DNA of 54,765 bases from Gemmatimonadota bacterium (GTDB lineage Bacteria > Gemmatimonadota > Gemmatimonadetes > Palauibacterales > Palauibacteraceae). Shown in pieces: positions 41,768 through 49,949 of this stretch. How positions within the stretch are numbered: the first letter of the stretch is position 1; each line of letters starts with the position of its first letter. Position numbers and translations under genes: made by a program. The notes under the pieces were generated by a model. The model worked only from the letters and a program-made list of their open reading frames with translations. It searched no databases and was not told where the DNA came from. Location: positions 1-54,765 of the forward strand of contig JAJEEM010000052.1 in the NCBI GenBank assembly GCA_022820995.1, given 5' to 3'.

Positions 41768-43114
41768 GCCGCCGCGCGGGGGGCCGGAAAGCGGATAGAG
41801 AACCGCACCGCCCGGCTCCCCATGCTCCCCGGGCCGCTTCGGCAGGCCGTTGCGCGTATCGACGATGATCCGCGCCCTCTCGAGCACCAGACCGTAGTCC
41901 ACGTGCGGGTGATCCGTGATGACGACCGTGGCGTGGCTCGATGCGAGCAACTCCGCCGTCAGGGGCTGCGATTCGAGATCGCCGCCCTCCAGCGCCAGAC
42001 GCGGCACGAACGGATCGTGGTATGAGACCTCGGAACCCTGCCGGCGCAGGAGTTCGATGACATCGAGCGCCGGACTCTCGCGGACATCGCCGACGCCCGG
42101 CTTGTAGGCGACGCCGAGCAGCAGGACGCGGCTGCCGTTCAGCGGCAAGCGGTGCCGGTTGAGCGCCTGCGCGGCGCGATCCACGACGTAGCGCGGCATC
42201 TCCGCGTTGACCTCGGCGGCGAGTTCGATGAAGCGGGTCCGGTACTGGAGCGTCCGCATCTTCCAGGCGAGGTACTGCGGGTCGATCGGGAGGCAGTGGC
42301 CGCCCAGGCCGGGGCCGGGCGTGAAACGCATGAAGCCGTAGGGCTTCGTCGCCGCGGCCTCGACGACCTCGCCGATGTCGATGCCCAGACGGTCCGCGAT
42401 GACCGCCATCTCGTTCACGAGACCGATGTTTACGGCGCGGAAGGTGTTCTCCAGCAGCTTCGTGAGTTCCGCGACCTCGGGCGACGAAACGCTCACGACC
42501 TCGTCGATGACCCTCTCGTAGAGGGCGTCGGCGAGCTCGCGGCAGGAGGAGGTCAATCCGCCCACGACCTTCGCGGTGTTCGTGAACGTGTAGGTGGGAT
42601 TGCCCGGGTCCACGCGCTCGGGACTGAAGGCGAGGAAGAACTCCTCGCCCGCCGTGAGTCCGCCCTGTTCGAGTTCCGGCTGCAGGAGTTCCCGGGTCGT
42701 GCCGGGGTAGGTGGTCGACTCGAGGACGATGAGTTGACCGGGCCGGAGGCCGTCGCGGATGTGTCCGAGCGCGTCGAGAATGTGGGAAACGTCGGGATCC
42801 CCGGTCTTCCCGAGCGGGGTGGGGACGCAGATGATGACGGCGTCCACCTCCGCGAGCCGGCCGAAGTCCGTTGTCGCGTCGAGCAGGCCGCTCTCGACGG
42901 CGGCGGCGACGGCCCGCGCCGGGACATCGCCGATGTGGGAGTCGCCGCGCCTCACCCGCCGCACGACACGCTCGTCGATGTCGAATCCCAGCGTCCGAAA
43001 GCCGGCGCCGGAGAACGCCGTGACGACGGGAAGACCGACATAGCCGAGCCCGAGCACGCCCACGCGGGCCGTGCCCGACTCGATCTTCCTCCGGAGCGCC
43101 TCCCTGTGGCTCAC
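41657..43114 (-). CDS. wbpA: UDP-N-acetylglucosamine 6-dehydrogenase, WbpA/TviB type
   Basis: 485 residues from GTG 43114, 19 bases after moaC. It oxidises a UDP-HexNAc to the uronic acid using NAD. VGVLGLGYVGLPVVTAF binds NAD, FSPERVDPGN and KLLENTFRAVNIGLVNE frame the active site, and GPGLGGHCLPIDPQYLAW holds the catalytic Cys. The C-terminal 60 or so residues after NGLPKRPGEH have no family counterpart that I know and run antisense over the end of mltD, so the tail may be an extension gained by stop loss. With the wbpP-like epimerase it would make UDP-GalNAcA. Confidence 0.9.
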   Translation of the reverse strand: MSHREALRRKIESGTARVGVLGLGYVGLPVVTAFSGAGFRTLGFDIDERVVRRVRRGDSHIGDVPARAVAAAVESGLLDATTDFGRLAEVDAVIICVPTPLGKTGDPDVSHILDALGHIRDGLRPGQLIVLESTTYPGTTRELLQPELEQGGLTAGEEFFLAFSPERVDPGNPTYTFTNTAKVVGGLTSSCRELADALYERVIDEVVSVSSPEVAELTKLLENTFRAVNIGLVNEMAVIADRLGIDIGEVVEAAATKPYGFMRFTPGPGLGGHCLPIDPQYLAWKMRTLQYRTRFIELAAEVNAEMPRYVVDRAAQALNRHRLPLNGSRVLLLGVAYKPGVGDVRESPALDVIELLRRQGSEVSYHDPFVPRLALEGGDLESQPLTAELLASSHATVVITDHPHVDYGLVLERARIIVDTRNGLPKRPGEHGEPGGAVLYPLSGPPRGGSAPDLEPVAGMDAGRGEAIPFDEVARRYRMSAGDQP

Positions 43115-43133
43115 CGCGTCCCCCGTATCCGCA

Positions 43134-43634
43134 TCACTTCGCGTCCGCCGTCCAGGCGCCGGATCGTCCCCCGCGCTTCTCGAGGAGTCGAATCGGCCCC
43201 AGCGTCATGCCCCGGTCAATCGCCTTGCACATGTCGTACAGGGCGAGCAGGCCGGCCGCGACACCGGCCATCGCCTCCATCTCGACGCCCGTGCGCCACT
43301 CCGCCGAGGCCCGCACGCTGAGCCGGTAGGCCGGCGGCGTCTCCTCGGCTTCGAGGTCGACATCGACCGCGTCGAGCGGGATCGGATGGCAGAGCGGAAC
43401 GAGCGCGGACGCCGCCTTGGCCCCCTGGATCGCCGCGAGACGGGCCACGGCGAGCGCCTCTCCCTTCTCGACCCCGCCCGTCCGGATGGCATCGAGCGTC
43501 GCGCGGCGCATGCGGATCCGGCCCTCGGCCACGGCCACGCGTCGCGTGAGAGGTTTCTCTCCCACGTCGACCATTCGCACCCGCCCGTCCGGGTCCAGAT
43601 GTGTGAGTCCGTCCACGAAGCTGCCTCCCGTCAC
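43134..43634 (-). CDS. moaC: Cyclic pyranopterin monophosphate synthase MoaC
   Basis: 166 residues from GTG 43634, overlapping the holB stop as GTGA. It acts with MoaA in the first step of molybdenum cofactor synthesis. LVPLCHPIPLDAVDVD contains the conserved His, and GVEMEAMAGVAAGLLALYD and MCKAIDRGM are family signatures with the catalytic Lys and Asp. No other cofactor genes are near, so it is separated from the rest of the pathway. Confidence 0.96.
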   Translation of the reverse strand: MTGGSFVDGLTHLDPDGRVRMVDVGEKPLTRRVAVAEGRIRMRRATLDAIRTGGVEKGEALAVARLAAIQGAKAASALVPLCHPIPLDAVDVDLEAEETPPAYRLSVRASAEWRTGVEMEAMAGVAAGLLALYDMCKAIDRGMTLGPIRLLEKRGGRSGAWTADAK

Positions 43635-44794
43635 AGACTTCTCAGTACCCCCGCAAACTGCGGTGTTCCCGCCATCCGGCCAGTGGGGCGACCGGCGAAG
43701 GCCGCGCCCATCTCCTCGAGCAGGAGGGCTGTCGTCGCCTGCGGATTCAGGTTTCGGCCCACCCCCTCCATGGCTGCATCGACGGCCCCGAGGGCGTCGA
43801 GGATCGCTCCTTCCGACGGGCCGCCGTCCGTCGGGTCGAGGGCGGCGTCGGGGGCTCCCGCGGCGACGCAGAGCATGTCCCGAAGGCGGATGCGCAGCGC
43901 CTCGAGCGCCGGCTCCAACTCCCCTCGCGCGCCACGCGCGGAATAGCGGGACGCGGCGCGGTAACGCGCCTGCGGCGAACCGTCGAGGGCGGCGGCCAGC
44001 AGACCATCGGCGGCGGCCTCGGATTCGCCGGTCTCGGAGTCGACGAGCGCGCGCGCCCGGTAGACGGCGCCGCCGGCCCGCCGCGCCACCGCCCGCGCGC
44101 GGTCGTCATCGCGAACGTCCAGGTGTTCCGCCACGTAGGCCGCCACGCGCGCGATCGGCAGCGGCGCGACGCGGAGAGGCACCGTGCGGGACCGGATCGT
44201 CGGCAGCAGGGCGTCCGGCCGGCCGCTCGTGAGCACGATGTACGCGAACGGCGGGGGCTCCTCCAGGAGCTTGAGAAAGGCGTTCGCCGCCTCGGGGCTC
44301 GCGCTCTGCGGCACCATCCGTTCCGCGTCCTCGATCACGAACACCGACCTGCGCGCCATCGACGGACGCCGGGACGCCTGGTCCCGGATGTTCTCCACCG
44401 CGGCCACGTAGAGTCCCGTGACCGCGTCCGGGTCCAGGCGCGCATGAAGATCCTCCCGCAGCCGCGCGAGACGCTCGTGCCGCTGCGCCTCGATGGCCTC
44501 GCGCAGTTTGGCCCGCGACGCGGCCCGCTTCGGGCGCGGCATCGGGAAGTGGAGGTGGATGTCCGGGTGCTCCAGCCGCGCCGCCATGCGGCAGTTCCGG
44601 CACGCTTCGCAAGGCACATCTCCGGCCTCCGGCGCCTCGCACTGGAGCGCGCGCGCGACCCACAGGGCCAGCGAACGCTTGCCGACGCCCTCCGGGCCGT
44701 GGACGAGAAGCGACTGCGGCAGTCTCCGGTCCGCGACCGCGCCCGCCAGGCGTCGCAGGAGGTCTTCCTGCCCCCACGGACGTTCTCCGGTCAC
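43631..44794 (-). CDS. holB: DNA polymerase III delta' subunit
   Basis: 387 residues from GTG 44794, overlapping the envC stop as GTGA; the frame is open well upstream but that part overlaps envC. It is part of the clamp loader. WGQEDLLRRLAGAVADRRLP leads to Walker A HGPEGVGKRSL, and a zinc module has CEAPEAGDVPCEACRNC. VFVIEDAERM is the Walker B-like strand, and PTIRSRTVPL replaces the usual SRC motif. An insertion rich in Arg follows the zinc module. Unlike E. coli delta', the Walker A sequence looks intact. Confidence 0.93.
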   Translation of the reverse strand: MTGERPWGQEDLLRRLAGAVADRRLPQSLLVHGPEGVGKRSLALWVARALQCEAPEAGDVPCEACRNCRMAARLEHPDIHLHFPMPRPKRAASRAKLREAIEAQRHERLARLREDLHARLDPDAVTGLYVAAVENIRDQASRRPSMARRSVFVIEDAERMVPQSASPEAANAFLKLLEEPPPFAYIVLTSGRPDALLPTIRSRTVPLRVAPLPIARVAAYVAEHLDVRDDDRARAVARRAGGAVYRARALVDSETGESEAAADGLLAAALDGSPQARYRAASRYSARGARGELEPALEALRIRLRDMLCVAAGAPDAALDPTDGGPSEGAILDALGAVDAAMEGVGRNLNPQATTALLLEEMGAAFAGRPTGRMAGTPQFAGVLRSL

Positions 44795-46059
44795 GGGCGG
44801 CCCCTCAGCCACCGGACCGGATCCACCGCGCGGGGCCCCACGGTGCCCGGCTCGTAGATCTGGAACTCGATGTGAGGCCGGGTGGCGTCCCCGCCCACGT
44901 GTCCGATCGCCTGTCCCTCGCCGACCGCCTGTCCCTCGCGGACGGTGACGTTGCGGAGCTTCTGATAGGACGAATAGAAGCCTCCGCCGTGATCGAGGAT
45001 CACCGTCAGTCCCGAGGCGCGCGCCGCCACGGAGGCGACCGTGCCGCGGTCCACCGCGTTCACGGGCGTGCCGCGCGGGGCCGCGATCCCGATCCCTTCC
45101 CGCGGGATCGTCGTGCGTCCTTCCCGCTCGGGCCCGAAGCGCCACAGGACCTCTCCCTCGACCGGCCATGCGAGGCCCCCGAGGTCCCCGGTCGTCAGCG
45201 ACGAGACCGACGCCGCGCCCGCCTCGCGCTCCGCCGAGCGGCGCCGTTCCTCCAGCCCCGCCATGAGCGCGCGCAGCTCGGCCTCTTCCGCGGCCAGCCG
45301 GGCGAGCGTGGACTGCGCCTCGTCGCGGCGGTCGGCGAATCGGCGCAACCGCTCCTGCCGCTGGCGCTCCAACCTCCCCAACTCGTCGTATTCCCGGCGA
45401 TTCTCCGCCCGCACGCGTGCGATCCGGTCGCTTTCCCGGCTCAATCCGCCGCGCAGGTCCGCGAGCGTGTCCTCCAGTTTCCTCACGTCCTCCACGAGCA
45501 TGCGGTCGAAGACGGCGACATCGCGCAGATACCGGTAGCGATTGAGCAGGTCCGAGAAGGACCGCGAGGAGAGGAGCACTTCGACGGTGCGGAGGGAGCC
45601 GCGCTTGTAGATGTCGCGGAGCCGCGCCCGCAGGACGACCTGCCGCGCCGTGAGTTCGTCGCGCGTGAGCAGCATCTCGCGCGTCATGGCCGTGAGCTGC
45701 TCCGACAGCGCGCGCCGTTGAACGTCGAACTCGGCCAGGAGGCTCGCCGAGGCGGCGATCTGCCGTTCGATGTTCACGAGTTCGGCCGAATCTCCGGTGA
45801 CCTGGCCCGCGATCCCCTCGAGTTCGCGGCGCAGCCGCTGCCGTTCCTCGCGGATGAGTTCGAGCCGCCCCTCGCTCTCCGCCAGGCGGCGCCGCACATC
45901 CGGCGTCTCCTGCGCGATCGCGGCAGCGGGCCCGGCCCATGTCGAGCTCGTCGCGACGGCGAGGCACACGGCCCCGGCGAGCCGCAACGCTGCGGGGACG
46001 GATGCAGCGGCACTCGAATGACCGCGCGATTTGTGCGACACCACACTACGACGGGCCAT
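44791..46059 (-). CDS. envC: Murein hydrolase activator EnvC
   Basis: 422 residues. A signal peptide precedes a long coiled coil (about residues 50-285) rich in Arg, Glu and Leu, then a degenerate M23/LytM domain from about residue 300 (GLAWPVEGEVLWRFG, then GIGIAAPRGTPVNAVDRG and GGDATRPHIEFQIY). EnvC is recruited by FtsEX to activate cell-wall amidases during division. The gene directly follows ftsX (14-base overlap if ATG 46059 is used; a GTG at 46044 is an alternative). H-x-x-x-D metal ligands of active M23 peptidases are not all apparent, as expected for an activator. Confidence 0.92.
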   Translation of the reverse strand: MARRSVVSHKSRGHSSAAASVPAALRLAGAVCLAVATSSTWAGPAAAIAQETPDVRRRLAESEGRLELIREERQRLRRELEGIAGQVTGDSAELVNIERQIAASASLLAEFDVQRRALSEQLTAMTREMLLTRDELTARQVVLRARLRDIYKRGSLRTVEVLLSSRSFSDLLNRYRYLRDVAVFDRMLVEDVRKLEDTLADLRGGLSRESDRIARVRAENRREYDELGRLERQRQERLRRFADRRDEAQSTLARLAAEEAELRALMAGLEERRRSAEREAGAASVSSLTTGDLGGLAWPVEGEVLWRFGPEREGRTTIPREGIGIAAPRGTPVNAVDRGTVASVAARASGLTVILDHGGGFYSSYQKLRNVTVREGQAVGEGQAIGHVGGDATRPHIEFQIYEPGTVGPRAVDPVRWLRGRP

Positions 46060-46921
46060 ACGCCCGTCCCACTTCGCGGTGCACGGAGTAGGCCGCCGCG
46101 AGCAGACCCAGAACGGCGGCGGCGGCGACGCCGCCGGCCGTCCAGACGTGCGGGAGCCACGCGAGCGGTTCGATGGCGGCGAAACGGGCGGGGAAGACGA
46201 CGTACGCGAGTCGCGTCACGCCGAGCGCAAGCAGCCCGCCCGCGAGCCCCGTGACCGCGCCTTCGAGGAGGAAGGGCCGCTGGATATAGCCTTCGCGCGC
46301 CCCCACGATCTGCATGATCTCGATCTCTTCGCCGCGCGCGAGGATGGCCATGCGCACCGTCGTGACGATGAGAAGCACCGCGATCAGCGCGAATCCGCCG
46401 CCCAGGGCCAGCGCGATTCCCGTCGCCGCGCTCCGCAGCGCGAACAGCCGCTCCACCCACTCATCCCCGAACCTCGCCTCTTCGATGAACGGATACGCCG
46501 CGAGCATTCCCGCGGTCTCCGACACCGTTTCCGGCGTGCGGAAGCCCTCCCGGAGCCGGAGGTGAAACGAGGCCGGAAGCGGGTTCACCCGCAGTTCCCC
46601 GTAGACGTCCGAGAACTCGACGAGATCGCGCCGCGCCCGCTCCAGCGCCTCGTCCTTCGATACGTAGCGCACCGATTCCACCGCCGGGAGCGCCTCCAAC
46701 TCCCGCCGGGCGGCCCCCACCTGTTCCGGGCCCGCGTCATCGAGCAGGTAGCCGACGACCTCCACGCGGCGTTCCACGTCGCCGATCGCGCCGCCGATAT
46801 TGTGCGCGACGAGTCCGAAGAGGCCGAGGATCACGAGGCTGAGCCCGGTCGCTCCGATCGAGAGGGCGCACAGCAGGGGGGTGCGCCGGAAGCCGGCGAG
46901 CGCCTCGCGCATGGATCTCAT
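46046..46921 (-). CDS. ftsX: Cell division protein FtsX
   Basis: 291 residues from ATG 46921, overlapping the ftsE stop as ATGA. It is the permease-like partner of FtsE. Four membrane segments are seen: one at residues 16-40, then three in the C-terminal half, including GIALALGGGFALIAVLLIVT. A large extracellular loop between the first and second carries the region that contacts EnvC. EIMQIVGAREGYIQRPF is the conserved cytoplasmic loop. The order ftsE-ftsX-envC matches the physical complex. Confidence 0.95.
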   Translation of the reverse strand: MRSMREALAGFRRTPLLCALSIGATGLSLVILGLFGLVAHNIGGAIGDVERRVEVVGYLLDDAGPEQVGAARRELEALPAVESVRYVSKDEALERARRDLVEFSDVYGELRVNPLPASFHLRLREGFRTPETVSETAGMLAAYPFIEEARFGDEWVERLFALRSAATGIALALGGGFALIAVLLIVTTVRMAILARGEEIEIMQIVGAREGYIQRPFLLEGAVTGLAGGLLALGVTRLAYVVFPARFAAIEPLAWLPHVWTAGGVAAAAVLGLLAAAYSVHREVGRAYGPS

Positions 46922-47586
46922 GCGGCGGAATCGCGGGCGAGTCGCCCGTCCTCCAGCTCGAGCCGGCGGATGTCCGGGTGTCGGCGCACGAAGTCCGCGT
47001 CGTGCGTGGCCATGAGCACGGCCGTGCCGAGCCGGTTCAGCATGCTGAACAGTTCGAACACGCCTCCCGCGGCGTCGGGATCGAGGTTGCCCGTGGGTTC
47101 GTCCGCGAGGAGAATCCGCGGTTCCGTGGCGAGGGCGCGCGCCACCGCGACGCGCTGCCGTTCACCGCCCGACAGCTCCGATGGTCTCGAGCTGGCGCGG
47201 GCGGCGAGGCCGACCTGACTCAGCAGCCGCTGGACGCGCCCCGCGATCTCCCGTCGCGGCGTCCCGATGACTTCGAGCGCGAAGGCCACGTTCTCCGCGG
47301 CGGTCAGCCGTTCCAGCAGCTTGAAGTCCTGAAACACGAACCCCACGCGGCGCCGCAGCGCGGGAATGTCCCGGCGGCGGACGCGCCTCGAGTTGTAGCG
47401 CGAGACCTGCACCTCGCCGTCGGTCGGCCGGGTCTGGAAGTGGATCAGTTCCAGCACCGTCGACTTGCCCGCCCCGGAGGGTCCGGTGAGGAAGGCGAAC
47501 TCCCCCTTCCGGAGACGGAACGAAACCCCCCGAAGCGCGTCTCCGGAGCGCGGATACGCCTTCGAGACGTTTCTCAGCGAGATCAT
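46918..47586 (-). CDS. ftsE: Cell division ATP-binding protein FtsE
   Basis: 222 residues from ATG 47586, overlapping the pdxA stop as ATGA; the frame is open upstream but overlaps pdxA. Walker A is GPSGAGKST, the ABC signature is LSGGERQRVAVARAL, and Walker B is ILLADEPTGNLDPD. FtsEX couples ATP hydrolysis to activation of murein hydrolysis by EnvC, encoded two genes on. Confidence 0.96.
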   Translation of the reverse strand: MISLRNVSKAYPRSGDALRGVSFRLRKGEFAFLTGPSGAGKSTVLELIHFQTRPTDGEVQVSRYNSRRVRRRDIPALRRRVGFVFQDFKLLERLTAAENVAFALEVIGTPRREIAGRVQRLLSQVGLAARASSRPSELSGGERQRVAVARALATEPRILLADEPTGNLDPDAAGGVFELFSMLNRLGTAVLMATHDADFVRRHPDIRRLELEDGRLARDSAA

Positions 47587-48539
47587 CCCGCGGCAACCCG
47601 CGCCGCGCAGAACCGGGCGCAGAGGTCGATGGCGGCCCGCATCGCTCCCGGATCCGCGATCCTGCGGCCCGCGATGTCCATCGCCGTGCCGTGATCCGGA
47701 GAAGTGCGCGGGAAGGGAAGTCCGGCCGTCACGTTCACGCCTTCGTTCATCGCGATCGTCTTCAGCACCGCGAGCCCCACGTCGTGGTAGGGCGTCACGA
47801 CGAGGTCCGCCTCCCCCGAGAGCGCCTTCAGGAAGACGGTGTCCCCGGGGAAAACTCCGAGAATCTCCACGCCGGGGTCCGCCGCGAGCCGGGCGAGCGC
47901 CGGTGCGAACACCTCGATCTCCTCGTCGCCGAAAAGTCCGCCTTCGCCCGCGTGCGGATTGAGGCCCGCGAAGGCGAGGCGGGGTCGCTCGATCCCCCAC
48001 CAGACGCGCAGGGCCTCGATCGCGATCCCGGACCTGCGTGCGAAGAGGTCCGCATCGAGCACGGACGGTACGTCGCGGAGGGGGAGGTGCGCGGTGAGGA
48101 GCGCCAGGCGCAGCGATCCGCCGAGGGGCGTGCGCTCGGCGGCCATCATCATCGTGACCTCGTGCGCTCCGGCGAGTTCCTGGAGGAACTCCGTGTGGCC
48201 CGGATGAGTGTATCCGGCGGCCCGCAGCGCGCTCTTGCTGATCGGAGCCGTGACGATCCCGTCGATCTCTCCTGTCTGCGCCATCGCGACGGCCCGTTCG
48301 ATCGCCCGCCCCGACAGCAGGCCCGCGAGCCGCTCGCCTCCGGCCGGGTCCCAGTCCCCCACCGCCTCCCGGGGCACCCCCTCCAGGCGGCCCTCCACCT
48401 CGCCGAGCGACCGGGGCCCCACGAGGACCGCTTCGATCTCCTCCGCCCCCGAGAACGAGGCGAGCGCCGCCGCGGTCACCTCCGGTCCGATCCCGCGCGG
48501 ATCCCCCAGCGTGATCCCGAGGCGCGGCATGTGGGTCAT
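47583..48539 (-). CDS. pdxA: 4-hydroxythreonine-4-phosphate dehydrogenase
   Basis: 318 residues. It acts in pyridoxal phosphate synthesis by the deoxyxylulose-dependent route. GITLGDPRGIGPEV starts the protein, and the three metal His residues are in GYTHPGHTEFL, GLNPHAGEGGLFGDEE and TPYHDVGL. ATG 48539 is given; ATG 48530 three codons later is also possible. It sits between surA and ftsE in the long leftward operon. Confidence 0.95.
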   Translation of the reverse strand: MTHMPRLGITLGDPRGIGPEVTAAALASFSGAEEIEAVLVGPRSLGEVEGRLEGVPREAVGDWDPAGGERLAGLLSGRAIERAVAMAQTGEIDGIVTAPISKSALRAAGYTHPGHTEFLQELAGAHEVTMMMAAERTPLGGSLRLALLTAHLPLRDVPSVLDADLFARRSGIAIEALRVWWGIERPRLAFAGLNPHAGEGGLFGDEEIEVFAPALARLAADPGVEILGVFPGDTVFLKALSGEADLVVTPYHDVGLAVLKTIAMNEGVNVTAGLPFPRTSPDHGTAMDIAGRRIADPGAMRAAIDLCARFCAARVAAG

Positions 48540-48544
48540 CTTCC

Positions 48545-49948
48545 TCAGAATCTCACATCGATGTAGGTGTTGGAACGCACCTCCTGGAGAATGATGTCGA
48601 TCTGCTTGCGGGTACGGAGGCTCTGCCGGATCTGATCCCGCACGTCGCCGATCTCGATCGGACCCTCGGGACGGAACGTCAGGACATGGACGAGTCCGAA
48701 CTCGGTGGGACCGCCGCGCTCCATCGGCAGCGGCCCGTACACCGTCCCCTCCGTCGGGGCGGTGAGTCCGGACTCGGCGCCCGCGCCCGTGAACTGGCTG
48801 ACGAGACTCGCGAGCGAGATGTCGTCGAAGCGGATCGCCTCATCCGCCACCTGTCCGCGGAACAGCGCCACGAGCCGCTCCGGGTCGGAGCCCGCCCGCA
48901 GGCTGTCCGCGATCTGAACCGCGAGCTCCCGGGCGTCCTCGATGTCCTCTTCCTTGATCTCCGGCCGCAGGAGGATGTGACGCAGAAAACGCTCCGCCCC
49001 CCGCTGGCGCTCGATCTTGATGAAGTGGAGCCCGAACTGGGTCTGCACCGGACCCACCGTCTGGCCGGGGCGTGTCGTCCACGCGGCGTCGCCGAACGGC
49101 TTCACGAGCAGGTCGCGGCTCATCCAGCCCAGCTCGCCGCCCTGCTCCCTCGTCCCTTCATCGTCGGAGTGGCGGCGGGCGAGGACGGAGAAGTCCTCCT
49201 CGTCGTTCGCGAAATCGTTCTGAACGCGGATCGTGCGCGCCAGGACGCTGTCCCGCGCCTCGCCGCTCGGCAGCGGCGTGACCACGAGCCGGTTGAACGA
49301 TACGAGCGCGGGGCGGGGCGGCTGGTTCTGCGCGAACTCCTCGAACGCGGCCTCAACCTCCTCCTCGCTGACGATGACGGGCGGCAGGTCCGTGCGCTGC
49401 TCGAGTTCGAAGCGGTAGGCCTGGCGCATTCCCTCGGCATGGGCCTGGGCGCGGATCATCTGGCGGAACTGGAGCATGTTCATGCCCGTCTCCTCCACCG
49501 CCAGCATCATCTCATCATCCGAGGAGAACCGGGATCGCCTCTCGGCGAAAATCTCGTCCGCCATCTGGGTCACGCGGTCCTCGGGCACCGTGACCCCGGC
49601 GTTCTTCGCCTGCTGAAGGTAGATGAGGTCGTCGATCATCGCCTCGAGTACGTCGTCGGCGAATGCCTTCCATCGCTCCGTACCCTCGGGCGGGATTCGG
49701 GCGCCGGCGCCCTGCAACTGGTAGAGCGTGATCTGCAGATCGGACAGGAGGAGTGCCGTATCGCCGACCACGGCCACGATGTGGTCCAGCATCTCCACAC
49801 CGGGCGGAAACTCCGCCGTCGGCACGGTGTCGGGCGCCGCGGGCTCGTTCTCCTGAAGCCCGGAGAGCGGCGCGAAAAGAGCGAGGGCCGCCGCGAGCAG
49901 ACAGGCTCCGGCCCGGAGGGACTTCATTCCACGACTGATATCGATCAC
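48545..49948 (-). CDS. surA: SurA-like peptidyl-prolyl isomerase
   Basis: 467 residues from GTG 49948, a start chosen for its strong ribosome site. A signal peptide follows (hydrophobic from about residue 12 to 30). The SurA N-terminal helical chaperone domain contains VVGDTALLLSDLQITLYQLQ and DDLIYLQQAKNAGVTVPEDR. A parvulin domain spans about residues 210-330, with ARRHSDDEGTREQGGELGWM and GLHFIKIERQRG. Its job is folding of outer-membrane proteins. The mfd-surA-pdxA order is a compact operon. Confidence 0.92.
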   Translation of the reverse strand: MIDISRGMKSLRAGACLLAAALALFAPLSGLQENEPAAPDTVPTAEFPPGVEMLDHIVAVVGDTALLLSDLQITLYQLQGAGARIPPEGTERWKAFADDVLEAMIDDLIYLQQAKNAGVTVPEDRVTQMADEIFAERRSRFSSDDEMMLAVEETGMNMLQFRQMIRAQAHAEGMRQAYRFELEQRTDLPPVIVSEEEVEAAFEEFAQNQPPRPALVSFNRLVVTPLPSGEARDSVLARTIRVQNDFANDEEDFSVLARRHSDDEGTREQGGELGWMSRDLLVKPFGDAAWTTRPGQTVGPVQTQFGLHFIKIERQRGAERFLRHILLRPEIKEEDIEDARELAVQIADSLRAGSDPERLVALFRGQVADEAIRFDDISLASLVSQFTGAGAESGLTAPTEGTVYGPLPMERGGPTEFGLVHVLTFRPEGPIEIGDVRDQIRQSLRTRKQIDIILQEVRSNTYIDVRF

Positions 49949-49949
49949 G

